A stretch of DNA of 64,000 nucleotides, from assembly GCA_018350325.1 (NCBI GenBank), contig JAEVLN010000005.1, positions 1,994,142-2,058,141 of the forward strand, given 5' to 3'. The notes below the pieces were generated by a model that was given only the letters and a program-made list of their open reading frames with translations, did not search any database and was not told the DNA's origin. Made by a program: the position numbers and the translations under genes. This stretch comes from Globodera rostochiensis. Lineage: Eukaryota; Nematoda; Chromadorea; Rhabditida; Heteroderidae. This document shows positions 50,866 to 61,108 of the stretch, in pieces (within the stretch, counting starts at the first letter, position 1; the number at the start of each line of letters is the position of its first letter).

Positions 50866-51374
50866 TTTTGTTATGGACTTACAGCGAAATTAAAAATGAA
50901 ATTTAAAGGCGCCAACAAAAAATGGTAAGGGTGCTAAAAACAGCCGAGCTGCGGCTAATAGGGTTTATTTTATGAAAAAAACGACATCGCGGGTTGTGAT
51001 GGTCAACGTTTTCGTGGCTTCGTCATTTTGTGGGCAACATAAATTAAAAATTGTTTCTAAAACAAAACGCCAGAATCGCTTTAATAAATATGAGTTTATT
51101 CATTCAAAAAAAACTGACACCAAATGACCAAACAATCTACATATCTCTGAAAGGCACCAATTGCAATTGCGCCATCAAAGAACTGTAAGCAACAAAAGAT
51201 ATATTTAATATTGTTTAATCCGATCTGTTGCAGTGAGCTACAATTTGTTTCTCGCTCCAATTCCATCAGCGCTTTTGTCGACAGGACTTAGCACACCTTC
51301 GAATTCCTTTTCCTATTGCTTTTACTTAGTTTTCTTGTTCCAGTTTTAAATTAAAAAATCCTTTATTTTCTTAA
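50866..51374. promoter_or_regulatory. divergent intergenic region, CMTR1 / TRAP-gamma
   Basis: About 510 bp between two divergent start codons, so it probably contains promoters for both. No specific motif is claimed. Confidence 0.4.
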
Positions 51375-52075
51375 ATGTCGAAGGGCACTGCTAAGTTCAC
51401 GAAGGAGGATGAACTTCTTCTCCAGGTCTTCACATCTTTTGGTTTCAAATTGGTAAAGTATGTACAATTGCCTTTTTATTATAGGACTTTTCATCCGCGG
51501 TTTCGAAAAAAGGGACTTTGATGTTCTATGGAATTTCTGCGTTTGTCGGCATAACACCAATTTATCTCTTCTACGGAGCTCATCAAATGGAAGCTGCGGA
51601 TTCGTGGTTTATTTGGATCGCAGCGGCTGTTGGCGTTGCATACCTTCTGGCGCAGTCCTACAAAAACATGAAGCACGTTTTGAAGCACCAGTAAGCTGTT
51701 TCCCTTATTCTCAGAGGTTTTAAAAGCTAAATTTAAATAGAATTGTAATCAAGCGTGGTGATGTAATTGCTCGCGAAATGAACCGGATTCTGTCAGACGA
51801 CAAAAAAATGTCTAAGAAGGAGAAGGATGAACGAGTTCTTTGGAAGAAGAACGAAGTTGGCGACTACGAAGCAACTCTTTTTGCAATTTTCTACAACAAT
51901 TTGGTTGGTTTTTTATTCATTAATACTTTTTCATTGGCAAATTCAGCTCTTCTTTGTGCTGATCATCTTTCTCTCGTTCTTCATTCTCTACTCCTTTTCG
52001 CCCATTTTCAATTGTCTGTTATCAATGTACGGTGCCGCCGGAATTGTTCTGCTGTTTTCAACCTCAAAGAAATGA
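51375..52075 (+). CDS. SSR3: translocon-associated protein subunit gamma (SSR3)
   Basis: ER-membrane subunit of the TRAP complex beside Sec61. ATG 51375: [17 protein letters not shown] joins across an intron (about 51426-51486) to [18 protein letters not shown]. Four hydrophobic segments are visible: [47 protein letters not shown] and [16 protein letters not shown]. The cytosolic loop is the diagnostic part: [20 protein letters not shown] then [12 protein letters not shown]. It ends STSKK with the stop at 52073-52075. Introns also at about 51691-51738 and 51903-51945. Full length for the family. Confidence 0.93.
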
Positions 52076-52787
52076 CGGAAAGTGATGACTAGGTGTTTAT
52101 TTTATTGCTAATTAATCTGTGGAAAAGACGATTAAACTGTTTTGATCAAACTGAAGTTTCGATTTTACAAAACTTGCAATTAGTTACTATATGTATTTGG
52201 CGGGAACAACTCCGAAAGAAGTAATGCGCACTGGATTGAAGTGTCCATTTCAGTTGGGACTCAGTTTTCTACTGTGTAAAAGCACAAAATCACGGGACGT
52301 ATTTTTACATAATTTGAACGGGGCAGGTCCCGTCACTTTTCTCTTATTGTACAGCTTTGGCGTAATATTAGATTTTAAAAGCTTAGAGCTTCGAATAGCA
52401 TCTTCTTCGTTTGATTTGGTTGAGTTTAAAAAAAGTTACTCCCCCCTAGTGGCGCTCGTCAGACTTTCTCGTTCTTTTGGTTTTTCAGCGATTGTGTCGG
52501 AGGCAATATTATGCTGTGTAGAGAAAGTGAATGGAGAGAAGAAAACCCCGCTTGGGGAGGAGGGTCACTTAAATAGATATAAAGGGGGGCGTGGTGTATA
52601 AGGAAGGAAATGCTCAACACTGAAATATCGATTTATGGTCCATCTAACGAAATGTCATTTTGAAATACGTCGGTTTTCAATTTTATGTTGCGTGCTTAGC
52701 TTACCTAGTTTTGTTTTTCTCCACACGTTTAGTGAGTGATTTCCTCATTCAATTCATTTGTCATTTTATTATTGCCTCGTCTAAAAA
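52076..52787. other. intergenic, no convincing gene
   Basis: A 136-codon ATG frame at 52191-52601 has no recognisable domain and no splice or family support. The region is probably 3'/5' flank of the two neighbours. Confidence 0.45.
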
Positions 52788-53607
52788 ATGGGGATCTTCA
52801 GCAACGAAAAGACTTTCGAGTAAGTTGAAAGTTTTGTGAGTAAGATTCTTGTTTTAATAGTTTTTAATGCAATTTAGGTCAAAAAGAAAATGAAAGAATC
52901 ATTTTTTGATTGTACTTTCAGTTATCCCTGGGAAAAAGTTGTGACGGCAGCCATACAAAAGTACCCAAACCCGGAAAATGATAGCGTTTCCGGGATCGAT
53001 GTGGTCAGTCAGCAAGTTCGGAACGGACAGTTGCATAGCGAACGCATTCTTCAGACCAAATTTAATGTGATGGCATGGGCCAGCAAGGTTGTAATTTCGA
53101 AAATACCGTTTATTAAAAAGTCAATAATTCCGAGTTCTTTGATCATTTGAAGAGGTGTGGTTATTTAATCATAAAGTCCCATATTTTTCTTAGCTGGTCG
53201 GCTTCTTCAGTCCGTACCAGTACTCGCTGGAGTATTCAGTGATTGACCCAAAACGGAAAATTATGCGGCTGAACACCAGGAATCTGTGCTTGCCCAACCA
53301 ATTGAAGGTGGACGAGCATCTCGAATACACGCCCCATCCTACCGATCCCAACAGGTGTGTGGACTGAACCCAATTTGGGCTTAGTGTTAAAGAAAATGTT
53401 TTCCTCAGAACTATCATGAAGCAGTGGACGGAAGTTTCAGTTAATTTGCCGATGCTTTCCGATTATTGCGAGAGTGTCTTCCTTTCCATCTACCAAAACA
53501 ACGCAATGCGGGTACGACTGCTATTGAATTTTGTTCAATTCGAAAAACGTTCTGTTCAGGGTCCAAAAGGTCTCGAATGGGTGATCAACAATTTGCACTG
53601 CAATTAG
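52788..53607 (+). CDS. PRELI/MSF1-domain lipid transfer protein (slowmo/PRELID3-like)
   Basis: Mitochondrial intermembrane-space phospholipid transfer protein of the Ups/PRELI family. ATG 52788: MGIFSNEKTFD joins in phase to YPWEKVVTAAIQKYPNP. The typical PRELI motifs follow: VSGIDVVSQQVRNGQLHSER, QTKFNVMAWASK, FFSPYQYSLEYSVIDPKRK, NTRNLCLPNQLKVDEHLEY, then KQWTEVSVNL. The last exon gives GPKGLEWVINNLHCN with the stop at 53605-53607. SPYQYSLEYSVIDP and the GLEWV end favour the slowmo/PRELID3 branch. About 180 residues, near family length. Introns at about 52819, 53087, 53355 and 53511. Confidence 0.9.
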
Positions 53608-53846
53608 CTAAATCAGCGAGATGTATCATCAGGAAGAACCTCTAGCTATAATTTCTCCAAACGTTTTGTTTCATCTTTTATTGTTCATGAAATGATGCTG
53701 AATACGCGCTATAAAAAGCTTTAGTTGCATTTTTATTAGGTTTATATTGCATATTCACTCTCCCGTATTTTGTATATTTGTGAGAATTTTTTGGATTCAA
53801 ATAATAATATCGCTTAAGCTTTGCTACGATTGATAGATTAAGCAAA

Positions 53847-55533
53847 ATGACAGCAAATGGAGTGGCACAAGCGACGGTCATTAAGGCCGAGCAAGGCATG
53901 GATGAAAAAATTATGAAGCAAGTCGAGGTACGGTTTCTATACCACGGGGGTCACGAAATGTTCTTAGTCGTTTTAAATCATATGGTTTTGTAAATAGCAA
54001 GCTCCAAATTTTAATAATATGTTAAATGATTTTCTCACTGAAATAGAAAGTCAATTTTATATGATTTCTGGTTTTTCAGTTTTACTTCGGCGACATTAAT
54101 TTACCGCGGGACAAATTTCTTCAAGAAGAGATGAAAAAGGACGATGGCTGTAGGCTTGCCCGCTTTGTCCTCTATTCTTTTTCAATTTGAGGGGTTCCAC
54201 TGACCACGATGCTCAAATTCAACCGTTTGGCAGCGTTAACTACCGATCTGGATCAGATCACGTCGGCACTTAAGGATTCCCATCTGATCGATGTCTCGGA
54301 AGACAGCGCCAAAATTCGTCGCAGTCCCGAGGAGCCACTGCCAGAGAACACTTTGGAATATTGGCAGGAAATTAAGCGTCGTACGGTTTACCTTGTGGGT
54401 GGTATATGACCAAACTTCGCCTGATCTGTCATCATTTTTCCAGAAAGGTTTTCCCCAGGATATCAATTTGGACGAAATTGCCGAAGTTGTTGAAAAGTAC
54501 GGAGAAGTGAAGAACATTTTGATGCGTAAGACCAAAGCTGGCAAAGAAACGCCCAAAGTGTTCAAAGGTTCCGTTTTTGTCACTTTCGTGGATCAGGAGC
54601 AGGCGAAGCGATTTGCGGCGGTCAAGGACCTCAAGTTTAAGGTATCAACTTTGCTTCATTAATGGATACAAAAGTCATAAACCGCATTCCGGGATTCGAC
54701 TGAGTCAAATATTTTTTTTATCAGGGCGAACACGAGTTGGTTAACAAAATGCAGGAGGATTACTGGGCTGATAAACATGTTGAGCGGCGACAACAACGAG
54801 AACTGAAGAAGCAGATGCGCAAAGAGACCATCGAGCAACAGAACAAATCGCATTATGTGAAGGGACAGGTGTTGAAGCTGAGTGGATTACCCACGGGAAG
54901 TGGGGAGACGAAGAAGGAAGTCAGCGTACACAAACTCAAGGAGTTCTTTGAGCCGTATGGTCAACCGGCCTATGCACTTATTGAAGGACCGGAGGTGACC
55001 AGTCTTTGTGCTCTAACTAGAATTACCTAACCTGCAAAATTAAGGCTACGCTCCGTTTTGGCGGTAGCGAAGAAAATGCAGCACAGGTGGCATGGCAGAA
55101 GGCAGTGGCAGCAGCAAAAGACGGAAAAGTGATAATGGACGATTCGGAGATAACGGCAGTTTTGTTGGAGGGAGAGCAGGAAGCGCAATATTGGACGGAA
55201 TTCAGCAAATCGAAGGTGGAGAAGCAGCAGCGCGGAAAGCAGGGCAAAACAAAGGGGAGGAACGAAAAAAGGGAGCAACAACAGCAGACGAGACGAAACA
55301 GAAAGAGGGGAGCGGCGGACAATGAACAGAAGCAGGACTTGGATGGCAAAAAATCAAAGGTAGGAGGGAGGTGTGGGAGAAAAAACGAAAAACCGTACAA
55401 TGTTAAGAGGACGGTATTCAAAGATGAGGAAGACGATCAGAAAGAGGAGGAGGCGGAAGAGGGGAAGGGACCGAATGGTAGGGTTGATGGAGAAGCGCCG
55501 GTTGAGAAAGTTGTTAAAGAGGCGGAGGAGTGA
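53847..55533 (+). CDS. SSB: La ribonucleoprotein
   Basis: RNA chaperone that binds UUU-OH 3' ends of Pol III transcripts. ATG 53847. La motif: KQVEFYFGDINLPRDKFLQE, then KDDGWVPLTTMLKFNRLAAL and HLIDVSEDSAKIRR. RRM1: RRTVYLKGFPQDINLDEIAE through FKGSVFVTFVDQEQAKRF. A Lys/Glu/Gln-rich helix follows (EDYWADKHVERRQQRELKKQ). An atypical RRM2 reads VLKLSGLPTG, EFFEPYGQPAYALIEGPEAT and LRFGGSEENAAQVAWQKA. The tail is basic then acidic, ending VKEAEE at 55531-55533. Introns at about 53927-54079, 54149-54189, 54397-54444, 54640-54723 and 55000-55044. Starts 240 bp after the PRELI gene. Confidence 0.93.
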
Positions 55534-55632
55534 TTGGGCAGCCGTAGATCGAAGGAAAAGCCCATAAAACTCGTTGTTACTTTTCATGAACTTTACTTTG
55601 TGTTGAATTAAATTATTTTGCGACTGTGTGTT

Positions 55633-56150
55633 CAGGCCCGTAGCCAGGGGGGGGGGCAGGGGGGGGCATGCCCCCCCCCCCGAAATGAAATTTGAGAAAA
55701 AAAAAACAAGAGGGGGGACCCTATTGTTTTGCACTTTTACAATTTTTTGACTAATTTTCTTAACAAATTCCAATCAAAAATTCAAAAATTTTTCCCGGCG
55801 GCGCCTGTCGGCACCGCCGACCCTTCCCATTCCTAAAAAACTTCAAAAAAAAGGCCGATTTTTTAATTTTTTGGTTGAAAATCTCTTAACAATCGAGTCA
55901 AAAATTCGAAATTTTCTCGGCGGCGCCTATCGGCACCGCCGACCCCCCCCCCCCAACGGAAAAGCAGAATACGCAAAAAAAAATTTGCATTTTTGAAAAT
56001 TTCTTAACAAAAATAGAGTAAAAACGGAAAACAAACCCCCTAAAAACGAACATTTTTTGGAAAAATTGCTTAACAAAAATGCAATAAAAAGGAAAAAATA
56101 CACCCCTAAGAACTGCCCCCCCCCGAAAAAAATTCCTGGCTACGGGCCTG
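55633..56150. mobile_element. hAT-like MITE, 518 bp, 8-bp TSD
   Basis: Ends CAGGCCCGTAGCCAGG and CCTGGCTACGGGCCTG, flanked by exact TGTGTGTT at 55625-55632 and 56151-56158. Two GC palindromes (about 55795 and 55916) and long C/G runs near the ends. Related in termini and content to the CK2 beta MITE at 44575. Lies in the 3' flank of La. Confidence 0.92.
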
Positions 56151-56638
56151 TGTGTGTTTATATTTTACCAAAACATACTTTTCAATAAATTATTGGGTAC
56201 CCTTTTTGGTCGGAATTTGTGTGTGGTACATTCCCCCGCTTCAAAATTTAAAACCCAATGTTTTTGGTACATTCTCGCCCGTATTCGAAGAAATTTCTAC
56301 ATTTTTCATTGGTGCGGGAAGGCGATGGGTTTGGGCAACAGAGGAAGGCACAAAATTCAACGCGTGTCAAAACATTTATCATTTTTTTTGTTGCGCCAAT
56401 CAAAACTCACTTTATTACACATTTACTCCGATTTTCTTACAAGTTAGTGTCGCGTTTTTTGGCGTTAGATTTGCATTCAAAATAACTTGCAATTATTTCA
56501 AATGGCGATCTGTTATTCAAATCGAGTCAAGGGTTCCCTATCCTTTGGGCAGTGAAATATAATTTTAAAAAATTTTTTGAGTACAAGTTGTTTGTAAGTT
56601 ATAAGGGAAAATTAATTGGGGCGTGCCAGATGGACGAG

Positions 56639-57009
56639 TATCAACTCGTTCCCCTTTGCCCAACTTTTTTGAACTTTTTGCATTATAACTTTTTTTCTAG
56701 CGAACCAAATAATTTATTTTTGGTATCATTCGAAAGCAAACACTCAGTAGAAGCTATTAACAAGCAAAAGCTAACCGATTGGCCGAATGGCAAAAAAGTT
56801 ATGGCCATTCTGGTCACAAAACTCAAACTTTCTGATTTTCGGGCCATAACTTTTTTGTCATTTGGCCAATCGGTTAGCTTTTGCTTGTTAATAGCTTCTA
56901 CTGAGTGTTTGCTTTCGAATGATACCAAAAATAAATTATTTGGTTCGCTAGAAAAAAAGTTATAATGCAAAAAGTCCAAAAAAGTTGGGCAAAGGGGAAC
57001 GAGTTGATA
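56639..57009. mobile_element. near-perfect hairpin element, 166-bp arms, 35-bp loop
   Basis: The arms at 56641-56806 and 56842-57007 are reverse complements with only a few mismatches. The loop is 56807-56841. TA lies at both outer edges, which fits a Tc/mariner-type target duplication. The direct repeat GTGCCAGATG flanks both sides (56623 and about 57017). Frames read on either strand give the same peptide because of the palindrome; it is not a gene. Transcription through it would give a long dsRNA hairpin. Confidence 0.88.
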
Positions 57010-57011
57010 TT

Positions 57012-57194
57012 TTACCGTGCCAGATGATATGAAATGGCACGCAAATACTCCATTGCTCTATTATCAAATTGCAAACAGTTGCTGCAAATTTGCATGTTGT
57101 CTTCAACTTTGCTGTCCGCTTCAAACTGATAATCGAAGCCTTCTCGAGTTAGAAGGCTTTTGCCTTTTTTTGAAATGACTTCACTACTATCCAT
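57012..57194 (-). CDS. orphan 60-codon frame or first exon beside the hairpin
   Basis: ATG 57194 opens MDSSEVISKKGKSLLTREGF, continuing charged and helical, then MEYLRAISYHLAR. The frame reaches a GTAAAA donor-like site (after GGCACG, about 57015) immediately next to the hairpin element. No downstream exon was found beyond the hairpin. It could be a small gene, an exon cut by the insertion, or chance. Function unknown. Confidence 0.3.
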   Translation of the reverse strand: MDSSEVISKKGKSLLTREGFDYQFEADSKVEDNMQICSNCLQFDNRAMEYLRAISYHLAR

Positions 57195-57910
57195 ATCTTA
57201 GAATTTGAAAAAAAAATAAAATATCAGTCTATCGTTAAAAAATTATGAATAATTGTGCGAAAATAAAGTTGTTTGGACCTAAAGTTGTTTGGGCCATCCC
57301 ACCCCCCCCCCCCCCTCTGTCTCCCCGCCACCCCCCCCCATTCTTTATCTGCCCGGATTGTTCCATCATATTAATAAGAATCAGTCAACATCATCAAAGC
57401 AACATTTTATTAGCATATTTCTATTTAAAAAATAATAAACCAACTAAAAGTTTTTTATATAAAAAAATATTTAAAAGTTAATTGACTGATTAATTAATTT
57501 TCGCAAAAAAAGTCACTGCCCAAAGGATCACTGCCCAATCGATCCACTGACCAAAGGATCCACTGCCCAAACGATCGGTCACCGAGTCAAGTAAGACCCA
57601 TCAAAAATTGAATTTTGTTGCTCGGTAACGCCATCTAGGAATGTTTTTCCTGTACCATACGTCCGGGTCCAGTAAAAACCAGGGTCGCGAAGGCTCCACT
57701 GGACCTAACAGGAAAATTCAGGACAGACCTATACACAGGTTCGGGTGGGGTTTAAAAAATTCTTTAACAAATAAGCAAGAATTTTGAAGGTTTCGGAGCA
57801 TATTGGGCAAAATTGATTAAAAAAAATGCATTTTTTGACCATTTTTGGTGCAATAAATCCCAGCCTAGATATAATATCATATGTAGGGTCATCTCGGAGA
57901 AACAACACGG
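57195..57910. other. intergenic, repeats
   Basis: Poly-C tracts (57301-57316), a degenerate tandem of GGATCCACTGCCCAA-type units (about 57508-57575), and an inverted GGGTCCAGT/ACTGGACCT pair (about 57664-57708). No gene seen. Confidence 0.5.
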
Positions 57911-59104
57911 TAATAGTCTAGTTTGTCCCCCCCCCCATTTTTAAAAAAAAAAAAACTTTTTTTGAAGTCATCTAAAACATGTTTCCGGGGGTTTTCGGGG
58001 TCACTGATCACGATTCTGACATTTATTTTACCCAATTCCGAACCCCGAACCCGAATTCGAACAATTTTTCGGAATTTTTTTTTTTTTAAATTCACATTTA
58101 TTGCCCAAAATCGATTCAAATGCACGCAATGGCAAGTAACAGCACAGATTCACATGATAAAAAGACTATTCACATGGGTAAATGTGACGAATATGACCCC
58201 ACAATTCGTAACTTGCATCATCACCAAATCGCTTTCGCCAGAGAAATTCACCAAAATTCAAAAGGCGTTCAAAATGTAGGTGAGATGGACAAAAGCCAGC
58301 CAGCAGAATTTGAATTGGCGAGTGAACGGCTCACAACGAATGGCCATGGGGCGCCGACATTTCATCGACGCGACACTTCATCGACTAAGCAAAAATCCGA
58401 CATTTCATCGACTAAGCCAAAATACGACACTTCACCGACGCGACATTTCATCGACGCAACATTTGATCGACTAAGCCAAAATCCGACATTTCATCGTCTT
58501 AGGGGTTTAAGGGGCCGTAGAATCCGTATTTGACTTTCATTTCGACTAATATCGAACCCGGACCCAAATTTTTCCCGAAAATTTAAATTTTTTCAGAAAT
58601 CAATTTTTGCCTCAAAGTTATTCAGAAAGCACGATTCGATCATTACTTCTTGACTTTACATTTTAATTGGGTTTTTTGAATGATTTTGACACTTTTGTTG
58701 AATTTTGAGAATTTTTTCAAAAAATCACATGTTGAAATCATAAAAAAGATGATGATATGATGAATATAATGGCATAATCGTGATCAGCGACCTCGATAAC
58801 CCACCTAATTAGGAATTTTGGAGGTTTGTTTAGTCGATGAAATGTCGTATTTTGGTTTAGTCGATGAAGTGTCGGATTTTGGCTTAGTCGATGAAATGTT
58901 GCGTCGATGAAATGTCGCGTCGATGAAATGTCGTATTTTGGCTTAGTGATGAAGTGTCGGATTTTTGCTTAGTCGATGAAATGTCGCGTCGATAAATGTC
59001 AGAATCGTGATCAGTGACCCCGAAAACCCCCGGAAACATGTTTTAGATGACTTCAAAAAAAGTTTTTTTTTTTTCAAAAATGGGGGGGACAAACTAGACT
59101 ATTA
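57911..59104. mobile_element. foldback element, 1.19 kb, long inverted repeats
   Basis: Starts TAATAGTCTAGTTTGTCCCC and ends GACAAACTAGACTATTA. Terminal arms of about 120 bp match (ACATGTTTCCGGGGGTTTTC and its inverse, GATCACGATTCTGACATT and its inverse). Inner arms are tandem CGACATTTCATCGACTAAGC units (58355-58500), inverted at 58830-59000. Outer TA suggests a TA target. Core sequence at about 58730-58800 resembles the core of the foldback region near 6.2-6.7 kb. Followed by a CATCCATACCCAACT tandem at 59107-59174. Confidence 0.85.
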
Positions 59105-59497
59105 CCCTCATCCATACCCAACTCATCCACAACTCATCCATACCCAACTCATCCATACCCAACTCATCCATAGAGCATAACTTGCTTCAAACTTAACCGA
59201 TTTAGAAAGTCTTAAAGCCAATCGATAGATCTCAAAAGTTGAAGCTAACATTAATTTAAAGCTTTGAGATTGAACAAGTTAAAAAAGTTATGCCCAGAAA
59301 ACCGCCCAAAAATCGAAATTTTTAAATTTTAAACTATCCGGTATCCGGGTGGACCGGTTTTGGTCTTGTTCTACCCTAGTTTACTAACTGTCATGCTTTT
59401 TGCTTTTTTTAAATTTACTTTTAATCAGGATGCTGAAAGGCAGGATCTTTTTAGACTTTTTTGAGTGGAAGTAATCTTTCAAGCGCTTGCTGCAGTT

Positions 59498-60796
59498 ATG
59501 GTCGAAAAGCGCAAGGAATCACCCAAGCGTCGACGACGCGCAAGCAGTTCTTCAACTTCGGGAAGTTCTAGCACCGGGTCCAGTTCGTCCGGCTCGTCTT
59601 CCTCTTCATCCACCACTGCTTCTCGGTCTCCAACTCCAAAGAAATCGAGAGCAACGACTAGACCATCTGCTCGTGATGAACGTACAACGCGCCGTTCTCC
59701 GAGAAGGTTGAAAACAACATTTTATTTTATTTAACCTGGATTTGGTGTGTACAATACTGCCAACAATTTTTTTCTCCGTATTGTCTGTTTTTTTATTGAT
59801 TTTTTTTTTGTCAGGCGTGAAGTTTTTAGATCCCGTTCTCCTCATCGTGTTCAGCCGAAAACGGAGAAAAGCACTGTCAGTTCCTCACGTCGTTCTCCGT
59901 CTCCCCGTCGTCGTCATGCCTCGCCACCCGACCGCAGCGCGCGTCGCCGTTCGCGCTCGCCTCGCCACGAGCGGCCAGCCCTATCTCCGCCGCCCGCGCG
60001 ACGAGAGCGTACACCGGAACCGCCGCCACGTCGACTATGTGTTCGGTTAGCTTTTTGAAGCAATTTAAATTAATACATGTCTTTTGCAGGAATCTCAGCA
60101 GAAATATCACCAAGGCACACATGGAGGAAATCTTTGCTTTGTTTGGCGCACTGAAGTCGTGTGAGCTACCGTTGGATCGTGTCCATGTGCATTTACCTCG
60201 TGGGTACGGATATGTTGAGTATGAGAAGGCGGAGGACGCGGAGAAAGCCTTGAAGCATATGGACGGTGGCCAAATTGACGGGCTTGAGATTCAATGCGAG
60301 ATGACTTTGCCCTTTAAAGGCACCAGTGGAGGTCGAACAAACGCAATTCATTATTATTCTCCAAAGATCCCCCTCCATGAAAAAATCGGCTTAGGACTAC
60401 TACTTTTTGTAAATTTCGTAAAAATTCAATTTGTGGCGTTTAAGGCTGTTTTGCTTTTTAGCCACCCCCTCCCCTCCCTCCCTCCTCCTCCGAAAAATTA
60501 CGGTTCTGGCTATGGGATAGACTTATCTGGAGGGAGAGAGGGAGGAGGAGGAAATGGATGCTTTAAAGGACAATTGTTTAGGTCGTGGGCACTCGCCCAC
60601 CGCGGTTCAATCGTCGTTGGGCGTTGGGATAAAACGCGAACGAAGTCGTTCACCGGTGCGTCGTTTTGGGGGTCGCGCATCGCCTCCGCGTCGTCCTCGT
60701 CGCTCGCGTTCGCCGCCTCCGGTGCGCGCGTCCGGAGCAAATCAAATTCCGTTGGGGAACAACGGACGCTTTAGAAGCCGATCGCCACGTCGTTGA
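59498..60796 (+). CDS. RNPS1: RNPS1-like SR-related splicing/exon-junction protein
   Basis: Nuclear RNA-binding protein of the ASAP/PSAP complex and exon junction. ATG 59498: MVEKRKESPKRRRR then a long Ser run and Arg/Ser-Pro repeats (SRSPTPKKSRA, RRSPSPRRRHASPP). The single RRM reads RLCVRNLSRNITKAHMEEIF, LPLDRVHVHLPRGYGYVEYE, then KALKHMDGGQIDGLEI. GYGYVEYE is RNP1 and KHMDGGQIDG is almost identical to human RNPS1. The C-terminus is again RS-rich (RERSRSPVRRFG, RFRSRSPRR), with the stop at 60794-60796. Introns: about 59706-59813, 60045-60089 and 60333-60572. The predicted phases join correctly. Confidence 0.9.
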
Positions 60797-61108
60797 CCAT
60801 CGCATCTATTGGATTTTCGATAATGAAGCGATGTTGGAATTATTTATTTGGGTTGATTAAATGAGAGCGATCGATCTTTTTATCCCTTCGATTTTTGCTT
60901 GACTTTCCACGGAACTAGCCAAAACGCTGGCCATTCTGTCCACAATCCAAATTTTGGAACGCAACATTTACTCGATTTATTGGCTTTTTGTGAGGAGTTT
61001 TGAAGCACATTGTTAAAATTTTGAACAGTTTTTCCCTTTATGATATTTAAATGTCATTGATACTTTAAAAGTTAATCAGTTCATTTTAATAAGCTTTAGC
61101 ATTAGAAA

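Noticed and set aside
52191..52601. 136-codon ATG frame between TRAP-gamma and PRELI genes
   Set aside because: No domain, atypical composition and no splice support; likely chance in intergenic DNA.
56552..56979. Two overlapping frames giving the same peptide on opposite strands
   Set aside because: The identity comes from the palindromic hairpin, not from protein coding.
58355..59000. Regular repeats resembling a CRISPR array
   Set aside because: Units are contiguous and degenerate with no unique spacers; the two arrays are mirror images inside a foldback transposon in a eukaryotic genome.
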